A stretch of DNA of 12,559 nucleotides, from positions 1 through 12,559 of the forward strand of contig DAOUHB010000126.1 of assembly GCA_034428935.1 (NCBI GenBank), in the 5' to 3' direction. The position numbers and the translations under genes are program-made. Of the stretch, positions 6,877-12,237 are shown in pieces. Positions within the stretch are counted from its first letter, which is position 1. Every line of letters begins with the position of its first letter. This DNA comes from JAAYZQ01 sp034428935 (lineage in GTDB: Bacteria; Chloroflexota; Anaerolineae; JAAYZQ01). The notes beneath the pieces are model-generated. The model made no database searches. It saw only the letters and a program-made list of their open reading frames with translations, and had not been told where the DNA came from.

Positions 6877-6950
6877 ATCGTACTCCCTTGGCCGCGGACC
6901 AGGCCGCGGCGAATCGGGAGACACCTCCTCATCCATCCGGGAGAGGCGAG

Positions 6951-6974
6951 ATCGCCGGAGACCTGCCCGGCGAT
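6951..6974. promoter_or_regulatory. Perfect 8-bp inverted repeat upstream of crp
   Basis: ATCGCCGG (6951-6958) and CCGGCGAT (6967-6974) are perfect inverted repeats separated by 8 bases, in the 124-base gap between the mini-ferritin stop and the crp start. It may be a transcript-end hairpin for the upstream gene (no T-run follows) or a dyad operator for autoregulation. Confidence 0.4.
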
Positions 6975-7000
6975 TCCTGTCGTTTTCGGCAAGCCGGGGC

Positions 7001-7201
7001 TCACCCCGAGGCTTGTAGCTTGCGCTGTAGCTTCTCGTACTCGCCTTCCAGGTATTGTTCGTGAAAGGCCTCTTCGTCCCTTAGTTTGGCAAAGAACGAC
7101 TTTAGCTCCGGATCCTCGGCCATGTCCACGGCCATCTGATACTTGGCCTGCGCGGCGTGCTCTTCCATTGCCATGATCTTTAAAAATGCCAGCCAGTCCA
7201 T
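7001..7201 (-). CDS. Two-helix ferritin-like mini-protein (half-bundle)
   Basis: The 66-residue protein consists of two predicted helices: MAMEEHAAQAKYQMAVDM (10-27), and ELKSFFAKLRDEEAFHEQYLEGEYEKLQRKL (32-62 region). E13/E14 followed by E44-x-x-H47 is half of a ferritin-type diiron site, so a dimer would be needed to build a four-helix bundle with two metal ions, as in other two-helix ferritin-like proteins. No cysteines and no signal peptide are seen. The ATG at 7201 has GAGGAGG only a few bases upstream, a strong ribosome site. It is 60 bases downstream of the second Hsp20 gene and 124 upstream of crp. It aligns by eye with the N-terminus of the 764-residue fusion. The fold is likely; the metal and the reaction are inferred. 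Confidence 0.8.
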   Translation of the reverse strand: MDWLAFLKIMAMEEHAAQAKYQMAVDMAEDPELKSFFAKLRDEEAFHEQYLEGEYEKLQRKLQASG

Positions 7202-7261
7202 CGATCCTCCTCGTGATGTGCTTATTTCCGTCGCCCCTGTGGGACGGCAGATCCGTGTTCG

Positions 7262-7672
7262 TCAGCCGGCCACCTTGACGGCAATCCGCCGGGGCCGCGC
7301 CTGCTCGACCTTGGGCATGACCACGGTCAACACACCGTCGGCCATGCTGGCTTCGATCCTCGTCCGGTCGATTGTGGGCGGCAGCCCGAAGTGGCGGTGG
7401 TAGTGCCCCACGTCATACTCGCGGTAGAGCACGTAATCGTCCTCATCTTCACCATGGGTCACGTGCCCTGTCACGACCAGCTCGTCGTCGACGATGCTGA
7501 CGTGGGCGCAGTCGAAACATACGCCGGGCATGTCCATCACCAGTATGACCTCTTCCGCCGTTTCGTACACGTCGGTCGCCGGTACGAACCAGTTGCCACT
7601 GCGCAGCTCCTGGTGAATGTTGGTGTCTACCTGTGATTTCTCGGCTACTTCCATTTCCTTATCTGCCGACAT
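7262..7672 (-). CDS. Hsp20 / alpha-crystallin small heat-shock protein (second of pair)
   Basis: This 136-residue ATP-independent holdase chaperone has the alpha-crystallin domain at about 30-122. It starts VPATDVYETAEEVILVMDMPG, the strand-linker motif LYREYDVGHYHRHFGLPP replaces the usual RER..G.F.R.F.LP, and it ends with ADGVLTVVMPK (111-121), the family's GVL signature. A C-terminal I-x-V tail (I130-A-V132) is present for oligomer assembly. It has an unusual Cys pair (C52, C55), several His at 90-94 and an acidic turn HGEDEDDY. I chose ATG 7672 with GGGAGAAGGG just upstream; a GTG at 7693 overlapping the previous stop is possible but less likely. It follows the first Hsp20 gene by 20 bases. 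Confidence 0.93.
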   Translation of the reverse strand: MSADKEMEVAEKSQVDTNIHQELRSGNWFVPATDVYETAEEVILVMDMPGVCFDCAHVSIVDDELVVTGHVTHGEDEDDYVLYREYDVGHYHRHFGLPPTIDRTRIEASMADGVLTVVMPKVEQARPRRIAVKVAG

Positions 7673-7692
7673 CGTTCCCTTCTCCCCCCTCA

Positions 7693-8133
7693 CTAGCCTT
7701 CCGCCACTCTGATGGGCACCTGCCTGGGCCTGGCCTCCTGTCGCAGAGGCACCTTGACGGTCAGGACGCCAGCCTCGTACGAGGCCTCTGTCCTGTCGCC
7801 GTCGACCTCGGCCGGCAGGCGTACGGCCCGGCTAAAACCGCCGCTCTCTCGCTCGCGCCGGTGATACCAGCCGCCCTCCATGTCGCGGCCCGTCTGCCGA
7901 AAGCCCTGAATGGTTAGAACATCGCTCGAAATGCTGAGGTCCAGTTGTTCCAGGTCGATACCAGGCATCTCGGCACGGACGACCAACTGATCTTCGGTGG
8001 CGGAGACAATGATCGACGGGAACACCCGGGCTGCTTGCCGGGCCGGCCTGTTCCGCGCCTGCCTGCTGGCTTCGGACTCGGGCCAAAACCACGCGTCCCG
8101 GGTCTCCCGTTGCTGTCTCTGCACGTTTGTCAT
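7693..8133 (-). CDS. Hsp20 / alpha-crystallin small heat-shock protein (first of pair)
   Basis: The 146-residue protein has a basic, tryptophan-containing N-terminal arm (1-38). The alpha-crystallin domain covers about 38-130, with EDQLVVRAEMPGIDLEQLDLSI, the canonical RRERESGGFSRAVRLP (92-107) and AGVLTVKVPL (121-130). The I-R-V tail motif at 141-143 is the assembly anchor that docks on neighbouring subunits. Such proteins bind unfolding proteins during heat or oxidative stress. ATG 8133 is preceded by GGGAGGAGAG. It is the first gene after a 138-base AT-rich gap carrying a -10 element, and its stop is 20 bases before the second Hsp20 start, so the two are co-transcribed. The two paralogues differ greatly in sequence, which suggests hetero-oligomers or distinct clients. 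Confidence 0.95.
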   Translation of the reverse strand: MTNVQRQQRETRDAWFWPESEASRQARNRPARQAARVFPSIIVSATEDQLVVRAEMPGIDLEQLDLSISSDVLTIQGFRQTGRDMEGGWYHRRERESGGFSRAVRLPAEVDGDRTEASYEAGVLTVKVPLRQEARPRQVPIRVAEG

Positions 8134-8169
8134 TGCCCTCTCTCCTCCCTGCCTTCCAAGTTCGACGTC

Positions 8170-8230
8170 CTGTCTCCTTGTTCGAAGACAGCTATATTAT
8201 ACCCCCTTTTTGTTAGAAGGTTGTTAACAA
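8170..8230 (-). promoter_or_regulatory. Promoter/leader region of the Hsp20 genes
   Basis: On the minus strand a consensus TATAAT lies at 8201-8196, about 63 bases before the Hsp20 ATG. No convincing -35 hexamer is found at 16-18 bases. A perfect 10-base palindrome TTGTTAACAA (8221-8230) sits just upstream instead, so a regulator-dependent promoter is possible. At the transcript's 5' end a 6-bp stem (AGACAG 8186-8191 with CTGTCT 8170-8175) encloses a 10-base loop. No CIRCE-type repeat is visible. Confidence 0.5.
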
Positions 8231-8247
8231 ATCAGGACGAATATGTT

Positions 8248-8266
8248 AAAACCCCGTAAGAGTTTT
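8248..8266 (-). terminator. Terminator-like hairpin after truD
   Basis: On the minus strand AAAACTC pairs with GGGTTTT (7 bp including one G-T) around a TTACG loop, six bases after the truD stop. The stem ends in TTTT and no longer T-run follows, so it is a modest terminator separating truD from the Hsp20 promoter. Confidence 0.45.
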
Positions 8267-8271
8267 GTAAG

Positions 8272-9540
8272 CTACGTCACATCCGTTTCGGCCTCGCCAT
8301 CTTCACCTTCGGGCAGGAGGGACACCTTCATGATCTCGGCCAGCAGCGTCGTGGCATAGCAGCCCCGCGGCAGCGAGAAGCGCAGCATGATGCCCTCGTC
8401 GTACCACATCTCTGGCTCGTTTACCGGAAAGCGCAGGGCGCGCCTCTCCCCCTCGGCCTTGATGCCCTCCCCCACGCGAAAGCTGGCCAGGGTCATGTCC
8501 TCGGCCGCCAGTACGGCTGCTTCCAGCTCTCCCTGTCGCCCCCTGGCCTGGATCATCTTGTGGCCATACAGGGGCCCCGTGGGGCTGATCTCGAAGCGTT
8601 CGGCGCGGGGCTGTTCCGCTTCGGTATCCTCGACATAAAAGACCGACCGCCCGGGATGCTTCATGGCCAGGTCCCCGACGTACACCCGGTCCAGGGTCTC
8701 CAGGCGGGCGTCGAGGACACGGTTAAAGAGGCTGGACTGGTAGGCCGACACAAAAAAGGTCCTCAGCCTGCGGGGCACGGCCGCCAGGGTGCGGCGATAA
8801 TCCCCGCCCGACTGGATCAGGGTCTGAAGGGCGCGCCGCTCGTCGTTCATGCCGTGGGGAAACAGGGCGTGCGCCTCCTGCCAGCGCCCGGCCTCGAAGG
8901 CGGCCCGCGCTTCTCGCACGATGGAGGTCTCGTTGGGGTGGGGCCCGCCCAGGAATCGCTGCACAAAGGCCCTGGCATCCCTGCGCACCACCTCCCTGCC
9001 CAGCAGGTGCGAGTCGCCCCGCTGGCCAAAGCGCTGTGGGCCGTAGCTGTTCGGCACACCCCGCCGCTGCAACACCTCCAGGATGGCCTGGCAGCGGCCC
9101 ACCAGGGATTCGTCCACCCCGCGGATGCGGATGGTGAAGCGGTTGCCACGGAGATGGCCGATGCGCAGCTTGTTGTTGTGCCGCTCGGCCCATTTGATCT
9201 GGATGTGGGGCACCTCGGTCGCCATGACCACCTCGGGCGGGATCCCCTCCACCGACAGCACCTGGCAGGTCACGGCCTGGGCGTCCTTCAGGCCCGCGTA
9301 GCTGATGCGGCCGGCCGACACACCCAGCGCCTGGGCCATGGCCCGCACGGCCTGGAACGTCGAAAGTCCCACCTTGCGGATTTCGAAGAAGGTGTGCCCT
9401 CCTTCGCCCGACGGCGAATAAAGGGGCAGCTCCTCCACGGCAAAGTCGGCCGGCTTTTCCTTGATCCGGCCCCCGATGCCCGGCATCTCGTCCGTCAGGT
9501 AGCGAGTCGCCTGATTCTCCCGCTCGTTGTTAACGTTCAT
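8272..9540 (-). CDS. truD: tRNA pseudouridine synthase TruD
   Basis: TruD isomerises uridine 13 (and related sites) of tRNA to pseudouridine in the cytoplasm. The 422-residue product carries the family signature YAGLKDAQAVTCQ (81-93), with catalytic Asp86, and NSYGPQRFGQRGD (164-176), the conserved (Y/F)GxQRFG block. Early family residues GRIKEKPADFAVEELP (24-39) are also present. It is about 70 residues longer than E. coli TruD (349), nearer to archaeal and Pus7-like members, mostly through a long central TRUD insertion and a C-terminal extension. I chose ATG 9540, 13 bases after the stop of the LON-domain gene, with GGTGG as ribosome site; a GTG at 9576 would overlap that gene. It is followed by a terminator-like hairpin, so it probably ends the glnA-LON-truD unit. 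Confidence 0.95.
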   Translation of the reverse strand: MNVNNERENQATRYLTDEMPGIGGRIKEKPADFAVEELPLYSPSGEGGHTFFEIRKVGLSTFQAVRAMAQALGVSAGRISYAGLKDAQAVTCQVLSVEGIPPEVVMATEVPHIQIKWAERHNNKLRIGHLRGNRFTIRIRGVDESLVGRCQAILEVLQRRGVPNSYGPQRFGQRGDSHLLGREVVRRDARAFVQRFLGGPHPNETSIVREARAAFEAGRWQEAHALFPHGMNDERRALQTLIQSGGDYRRTLAAVPRRLRTFFVSAYQSSLFNRVLDARLETLDRVYVGDLAMKHPGRSVFYVEDTEAEQPRAERFEISPTGPLYGHKMIQARGRQGELEAAVLAAEDMTLASFRVGEGIKAEGERRALRFPVNEPEMWYDEGIMLRFSLPRGCYATTLLAEIMKVSLLPEGEDGEAETDVT

Positions 9541-9553
9541 TGTTGGCCCACCG

Positions 9554-10225
9554 CTAGTTGTGGGCCAGGTAGCCACTGTAGCCGCCTTCCCATTGATCCG
9601 CCTGGGTGCTGGCGATGTGGCTCAGGATCAACTGCTCCCGGCGCATGATGGCCCGCTCGGCGGTCAACACCGCCCGGGCCGTCGGCCGGTTGAGCAGGCG
9701 CTGCTTCTCCACCATGGGGATCTGCAGCACGATGGCCACCAGCCAGGCCAGGGACTGGGCGTCGTAGGGCACCTGGTCGACGTTGATCTTGTGTCCCTGG
9801 GCCATGGTCAGCAGGCTCATGTATTGACGAAGCATGGCGTGGATTGGTTCCACCAGGTCCTCGACGTCGCCGGCGCCGGTGCCCTTGAGGGGCCAGGGCT
9901 CGGCGTCGCCCACCAGGTAGGGCAAGGAGCTGTGCAACGAGCGCAGGCGAAAGCGCTGGCTGCCGATGGTGATGATGTTCATGCGGCCGTCGTCGGTGTG
10001 GGTCACGGCAGCAATGACCGACGTGGTTCCCACCTCGTAGGGCACCGCCTCACCGCCCACCTCCTGTCCCTCGCGGATCAGCACCACGCCAAAGGGCCTG
10101 CTCTCTTCCAGGCAGCGGTTGACCATCACCTTGTACCGCTCCTCGAAAATGTGCAGGGGCAGCATCATGCCTGGAAAGAGCACCGTATTCAAAGGAAACA
10201 ATGGCAGATCGGACCATTCGTCCAC
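9554..10225 (-). CDS. LON substrate-binding (N-terminal) domain protein
   Basis: The 223-residue protein consists of the PUA-like LON N-terminal domain without the AAA+ ATPase or protease parts. It opens with the classic LPLFPLNTVLFPGMMLPLHI (7-26) and FEERYK, followed by FGVVLI (45-50), the strand block YEVGTTSVIAA (63-73), and the helical half ending in LLNRPTARAVLTAERAIMRRE (177-197). Lone LON-domain proteins are presumed to recognise unfolded peptides or to act with peptidases, but their role is not established. There is no ATG at the right place; GTG 10225 with GGGGAG six bases upstream places the start directly before the domain. It lies 55 bases after glnA and 13 before truD, so it is probably co-transcribed with both. 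Confidence 0.92.
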   Translation of the reverse strand: MDEWSDLPLFPLNTVLFPGMMLPLHIFEERYKVMVNRCLEESRPFGVVLIREGQEVGGEAVPYEVGTTSVIAAVTHTDDGRMNIITIGSQRFRLRSLHSSLPYLVGDAEPWPLKGTGAGDVEDLVEPIHAMLRQYMSLLTMAQGHKINVDQVPYDAQSLAWLVAIVLQIPMVEKQRLLNRPTARAVLTAERAIMRREQLILSHIASTQADQWEGGYSGYLAHN

Positions 10226-10280
10226 GCTGGACTCCCCATGGCTCAAGGTTCTGCTCCCCACGCCCGCCCGCGGCCGGCTC

Positions 10281-11618
10281 TCAATAGACGCGCAGGTAAC
10301 GCTCCAGCTCCCACTGGCTAACCTGCTGGCAGTACTGCTGCCACTCCATGCGCTTGGCTTCGGTAAAACGCTCGAAAATGTGGTCACCCAACGTCTCGCG
10401 GACCACGGGATCGCGCTCCAGCTCCTCCAACGCTTCTCCCAGAGAGCCCGGCAGGGTTTGCAGCCCGCGTGCCTGGCGGCCTTTGCTGCCCAGGTTGTAC
10501 AGGTCCTCGTTCGAGATGGCCGGCACCTCGAGCTGGCGCTTGATGCCGTCCAGCCCGGCGCGGAGCATGACCGCAAAGGCCAGGTAGGGATTGCAGCTCG
10601 GGTCGGGGCAGCGCAACTCCAGCCGCGTCGATTCCGGCCGGTCGGCCTGCACCTGGGGCACGCGGATGAGGGCCGAGCGGTTGATCTGGCCCCAACTGAC
10701 ATAGATGGGTGCCTCGTAGCCGGGCACCAGGCGCTTGTACGAGTTGACCAGGGGCGCCAGGACGGCGCTCATCCCCCGGGCGTGGGCCAACTGCCCTGCC
10801 ACGAAATGGCGGGCCAGGTCCGACAGGCCGTACTCGCCTCTGCCGTCGGCAAAGGCGTTCTCGCCGCTGTCGATCCACACCAGGCTCTGGTGCACGTGCA
10901 TCCCCGAGCCGCTGATGCCGGCCACCGGCTTGGGCATGAACGTGGCGTGGAGCCCGTGCTGGCGGGCAATCTCTTTTAGCGTCACCTTGAACGTGCCCAC
11001 GTTGTCGGCCGCGCGCAGGGCGTCGGTATAGCGAAAATCGATCTCGTGCTGGCCCGTGGCCACCTCGTGATGGGTGGCCTCCACCTGGATGCCAAAGGCG
11101 GCCAGCGCCCGCGCCATCTGCTTGCGCACCTCGACGCCCCGGTCGGTGGAAGAGTCAAAGTAGCCGCCCTGGTCGTGGGGCTGGGGGACGAGCCGGCCCT
11201 CCCCGTCGGGCCTGAACAGAAAGAACTCGGGCTCAGGGCCGGTGCAGTACCGCAGGCCCATGGCCGCTGCTTCGTCCAGGGCCCGCCGCAGGACGTAGCG
11301 CGGGTCGCCGGCAAAGGGCTGCCCGTCGGGCTGGTAGACGTCGCAAATCAGGCGGGCGGTTGGCCCCGCATCCCGGCCCCAGGGGATGACGGCGTACGTG
11401 TCCACTTCGGGCACCAGGTACATATCACTCTCGGCGATGCGGGCAAAGCCCTCCACCGAAGAGCCGTCGAACCACATCCCCCGCGCCAGCGCCACGTCCA
11501 GCTCTGCCACGGGGATGGTCACGCTCTTGACGATGCCCACGATGTCGGTAAATTGCAGGTTGACGAACTCGACGCCGTCCTCCGCGACGCGGCGCCGGAT
11601 CTGTTCCCTCGTCGGCAC
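10281..11618 (-). CDS. glnA: Glutamine synthetase type I (GSI-alpha)
   Basis: GlnA makes glutamine from glutamate, ammonia and ATP as a cytosolic dodecamer. The 445-residue length is typical of GSI-alpha. Motifs visible are DGSSVEGFARI (51-61, containing Arg60 at the place of the alpha-type feedback-inhibition Arg), GPEPEFFLF with metal ligands E129/E131, HHEVATGQHEIDF (183-195), GSGMHVHQS (237-245), KRLVPGYEAP (295-304), NRSALIRVP (313-321) and RLELRCPDPS. There is no adenylylation-tyrosine motif (the region reads DLYNLGSKGRQARG). One oddity is Ser236 where most enzymes have Asn in NGSGMH. The GTG at 11618 has GGGAGG five bases upstream; the open frame further back crosses the leader hairpin and promoter. 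It is transcribed from its own promoter, divergent from the mini-membrane-protein gene. Confidence 0.97.
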   Translation of the reverse strand: MPTREQIRRRVAEDGVEFVNLQFTDIVGIVKSVTIPVAELDVALARGMWFDGSSVEGFARIAESDMYLVPEVDTYAVIPWGRDAGPTARLICDVYQPDGQPFAGDPRYVLRRALDEAAAMGLRYCTGPEPEFFLFRPDGEGRLVPQPHDQGGYFDSSTDRGVEVRKQMARALAAFGIQVEATHHEVATGQHEIDFRYTDALRAADNVGTFKVTLKEIARQHGLHATFMPKPVAGISGSGMHVHQSLVWIDSGENAFADGRGEYGLSDLARHFVAGQLAHARGMSAVLAPLVNSYKRLVPGYEAPIYVSWGQINRSALIRVPQVQADRPESTRLELRCPDPSCNPYLAFAVMLRAGLDGIKRQLEVPAISNEDLYNLGSKGRQARGLQTLPGSLGEALEELERDPVVRETLGDHIFERFTEAKRMEWQQYCQQVSQWELERYLRVY

Positions 11619-11639
11619 AGACACCTCCCTTGTCCTGTC

Positions 11640-11676
11640 AAAACGCGGGAGCCTACGCCTGAACGTAGCTCCCGCG
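11640..11676 (-). terminator. Strong hairpin with T-tract in the glnA leader (possible attenuator)
   Basis: Arms 11644-11657 and 11664-11676 pair over 13 bp with a single bulged C and a six-base loop. On the minus strand the stem is followed by TTTT (11643-11640). It lies between the glnA promoter and the glnA start, 25 bases from the GTG. It could be a transcription attenuator, or a terminator for transcripts coming from further upstream. Confidence 0.6.
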
Positions 11677-11702
11677 TGCATCTCCGAACGCTTATCGCTT
11701 GA

Positions 11703-11731
11703 AGTGTAACACAAGCTACGGGGCTTGTCAA
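11703..11731 (-). promoter_or_regulatory. glnA promoter with overlapping dyad
   Basis: On the minus strand TTGACA (11731-11726), a 17-base spacer and TACACT (11708-11703) form a near-consensus promoter; transcription should start near 11696. A perfect inverted repeat ACAAGC (11711-11716) / GCTTGT (11723-11728) fills the spacer and overlaps the -35, a suitable place for a repressor. Confidence 0.75.
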
Positions 11732-11741
11732 ACCCGGGCTT

Positions 11742-11769
11742 TTGAGACTGTCGCAATGTGTGGTATACT
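11742..11769 (+). promoter_or_regulatory. Promoter for the membrane mini-protein gene
   Basis: TTGAGA (11742-11747), a 16-base spacer and TATACT (11764-11769), each one mismatch from consensus, point toward the ORF at 11822. It is divergent from the glnA promoter; the two -35 elements are only 10 bases apart, so one regulator could affect both. Confidence 0.65.
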
Positions 11770-11821
11770 GGGTGAGAGCCAATACTGCCTCGCCAGGTCA
11801 AATGGGGCAAAGGGGAACGAT

Positions 11822-11923
11822 ATGTTTGTTCGGGTAGGTGCAGGGGAATGCGCGATCATCCTCGTGCTTTTGCTCATTCTCATCGTCGGCCTGTTCATCA
11901 GCATCCGGCTGAGAAAACCATAG
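11822..11923 (+). CDS. 33-residue single-span membrane mini-protein
   Basis: The product is a short polar N-terminus (MFVRVGAGEC), one strongly hydrophobic helix (AIILVLLLILIVGLFISI, 11-28) and a basic tail (RLRKP). The positive tail suggests a cytoplasmic C-terminus with the N-terminus outside or in the membrane. ATG 11822 is preceded by AGGGGAA (11811-11817) and a recognisable promoter, which supports a real gene despite its size. The opening MF..G..E..IIL faintly resembles the TatA N-terminal helix, but the Phe-Gly hinge and amphipathic helix of TatA are absent, so I do not assign it there. Function is unknown; small membrane-protein regulator or complex subunit are guesses. Confidence 0.62.
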   Translation: MFVRVGAGECAIILVLLLILIVGLFISIRLRKP

Positions 11924-11981
11924 CTGGGATACCACACTGGCGGTCATTCACTGACCCATAGTCAGCAGGCGATCCCAAAAT
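11924..11981. other. Gap after the mini-protein gene, nested weak hairpins
   Basis: This AT-richer gap holds nested pairings: TGGGAT (11925-11930) with ATCCCA (11972-11977), and inside them a perfect CTGAC/GTCAG hairpin (11951-11965) with a five-base loop. It could end the mini-protein transcript, though there is no T-run. No gene is seen. Confidence 0.3.
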
Positions 11982-12009
11982 TTGCGTACTGGCCCACCTA
12001 TGGTATAAT
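11982..12009 (+). promoter_or_regulatory. Extended -10 promoter for the leader-hdrC unit
   Basis: TATAAT at 12004-12009 is preceded by TGG (an extended -10, TGnTATAAT). The -35 is weak (TTGCGT, 11982-11987, 16-base spacer). Transcription should begin near 12016. Confidence 0.72.
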
Positions 12010-12015
12010 ACGCTC

Positions 12016-12226
12016 GAGGAGGAGCGAAGGAGAGCTCCAGAGTGCGGGAAGGTGCCTTTCAGGCGCTTTTGGGTGACCAAAAAGCTACCGATTGAGGTAA
12101 AGGCCATGGAAAACCCGGCACACGAAGCCATACAGCCAGTCCTGGAACTCGGCGACAGCCGGGATCTGTCCAGTGATGGTCGTTGCCCAAGCCAGGCATT
12201 CGAGTCTGCTTGGGCGTTTTTTCTTT
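12016..12226 (+). ncRNA. Unidentified structured leader RNA upstream of hdrC
   Basis: About 210 bases separate the promoter from an intrinsic terminator, and the hdrC ribosome site follows at once. Pairings visible by eye are GGAGC (12021-12025) with GCTCC (12034-12038); GTGCC/GGCGC around TTTCA (12052-12066); an 8-bp stem GCTTTTGG / CCAAAAAGC with one bulged A closed by a GNRA loop GTGA (12065-12085); TACC/GGTA (12086-12099); and a long-range CCCGGC (12114-12119) with GCCGGG (12158-12163). An alternative stem GACAG/CTGTC (12154-12170) competes with the last, as a switch would. I checked by eye for known riboswitch, T-box, SRP and 6S motifs and found none. It could be a riboswitch, an attenuator or a free-standing small RNA. 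Confidence 0.5.
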
Positions 12227-12228
12227 AG
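12106..12228 (+). CDS. Possible 40-residue leader peptide overlapping the terminator
   Basis: ATG 12106 has GAGG eight bases upstream and opens a 40-codon frame beginning MENPAHEAIQPVLELGDSRD and ending AFFL. Its stop TAG (12226-12228) comes right after the terminator T-run and nine bases before the hdrC ATG. If translated, ribosomes would cross the terminator stem and prevent it from forming. No residue run suggests sensing of one amino acid. It may be a chance frame in a structured RNA. Confidence 0.25.
   Translation: MENPAHEAIQPVLELGDSRDLSSDGRCPSQAFESAWAFFL
12185..12226 (+). terminator. Strong intrinsic terminator just before hdrC
   Basis: GCCCAAGC (12185-12192) pairs perfectly with GCTTGGGC (12208-12215) over a 15-base loop and is followed by GTTTTTTCTTT. 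It lies between the leader promoter and the hdrC gene, ending 11 bases before the ATG. Confidence 0.88.
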
Positions 12229-12237
12229 GGAGGTTCC

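Noticed and set aside
6889..6909. Tandem GGCCGCGG copies in the crp upstream region
   Set aside because: These are two short GC-only 8-mers four bases apart; at this base composition that is not convincing as a regulatory repeat.
6061..7176. A 371-codon plus-strand frame opposite crp and the mini-ferritin gene
   Set aside because: It is a shadow; it crosses the inverted-repeat element and three convincing minus-strand genes.
8560..9648. A 362-codon plus-strand frame opposite truD
   Set aside because: It is a shadow of truD with no recognisable domain.
10226..10702. N-terminal extension of the LON-domain protein into glnA
   Set aside because: The extra 159 codons overlap the glnA 3' end out of frame and are Ser/Arg-rich. 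GTG 10225 has a good ribosome site and starts right at the domain.
11619..11810. Longer GlnA starting at 11810
   Set aside because: The extension crosses the promoter and the leader hairpin and is not GlnA-like; GTG 11618 has GGGAGG at the correct distance.
12016..12226. Possible 6S, SRP or RNase P RNA
   Set aside because: The ends do not pair as in 6S, the SRP GGAAGGAAGCAG-type core is missing, and the length and motifs do not fit RNase P.
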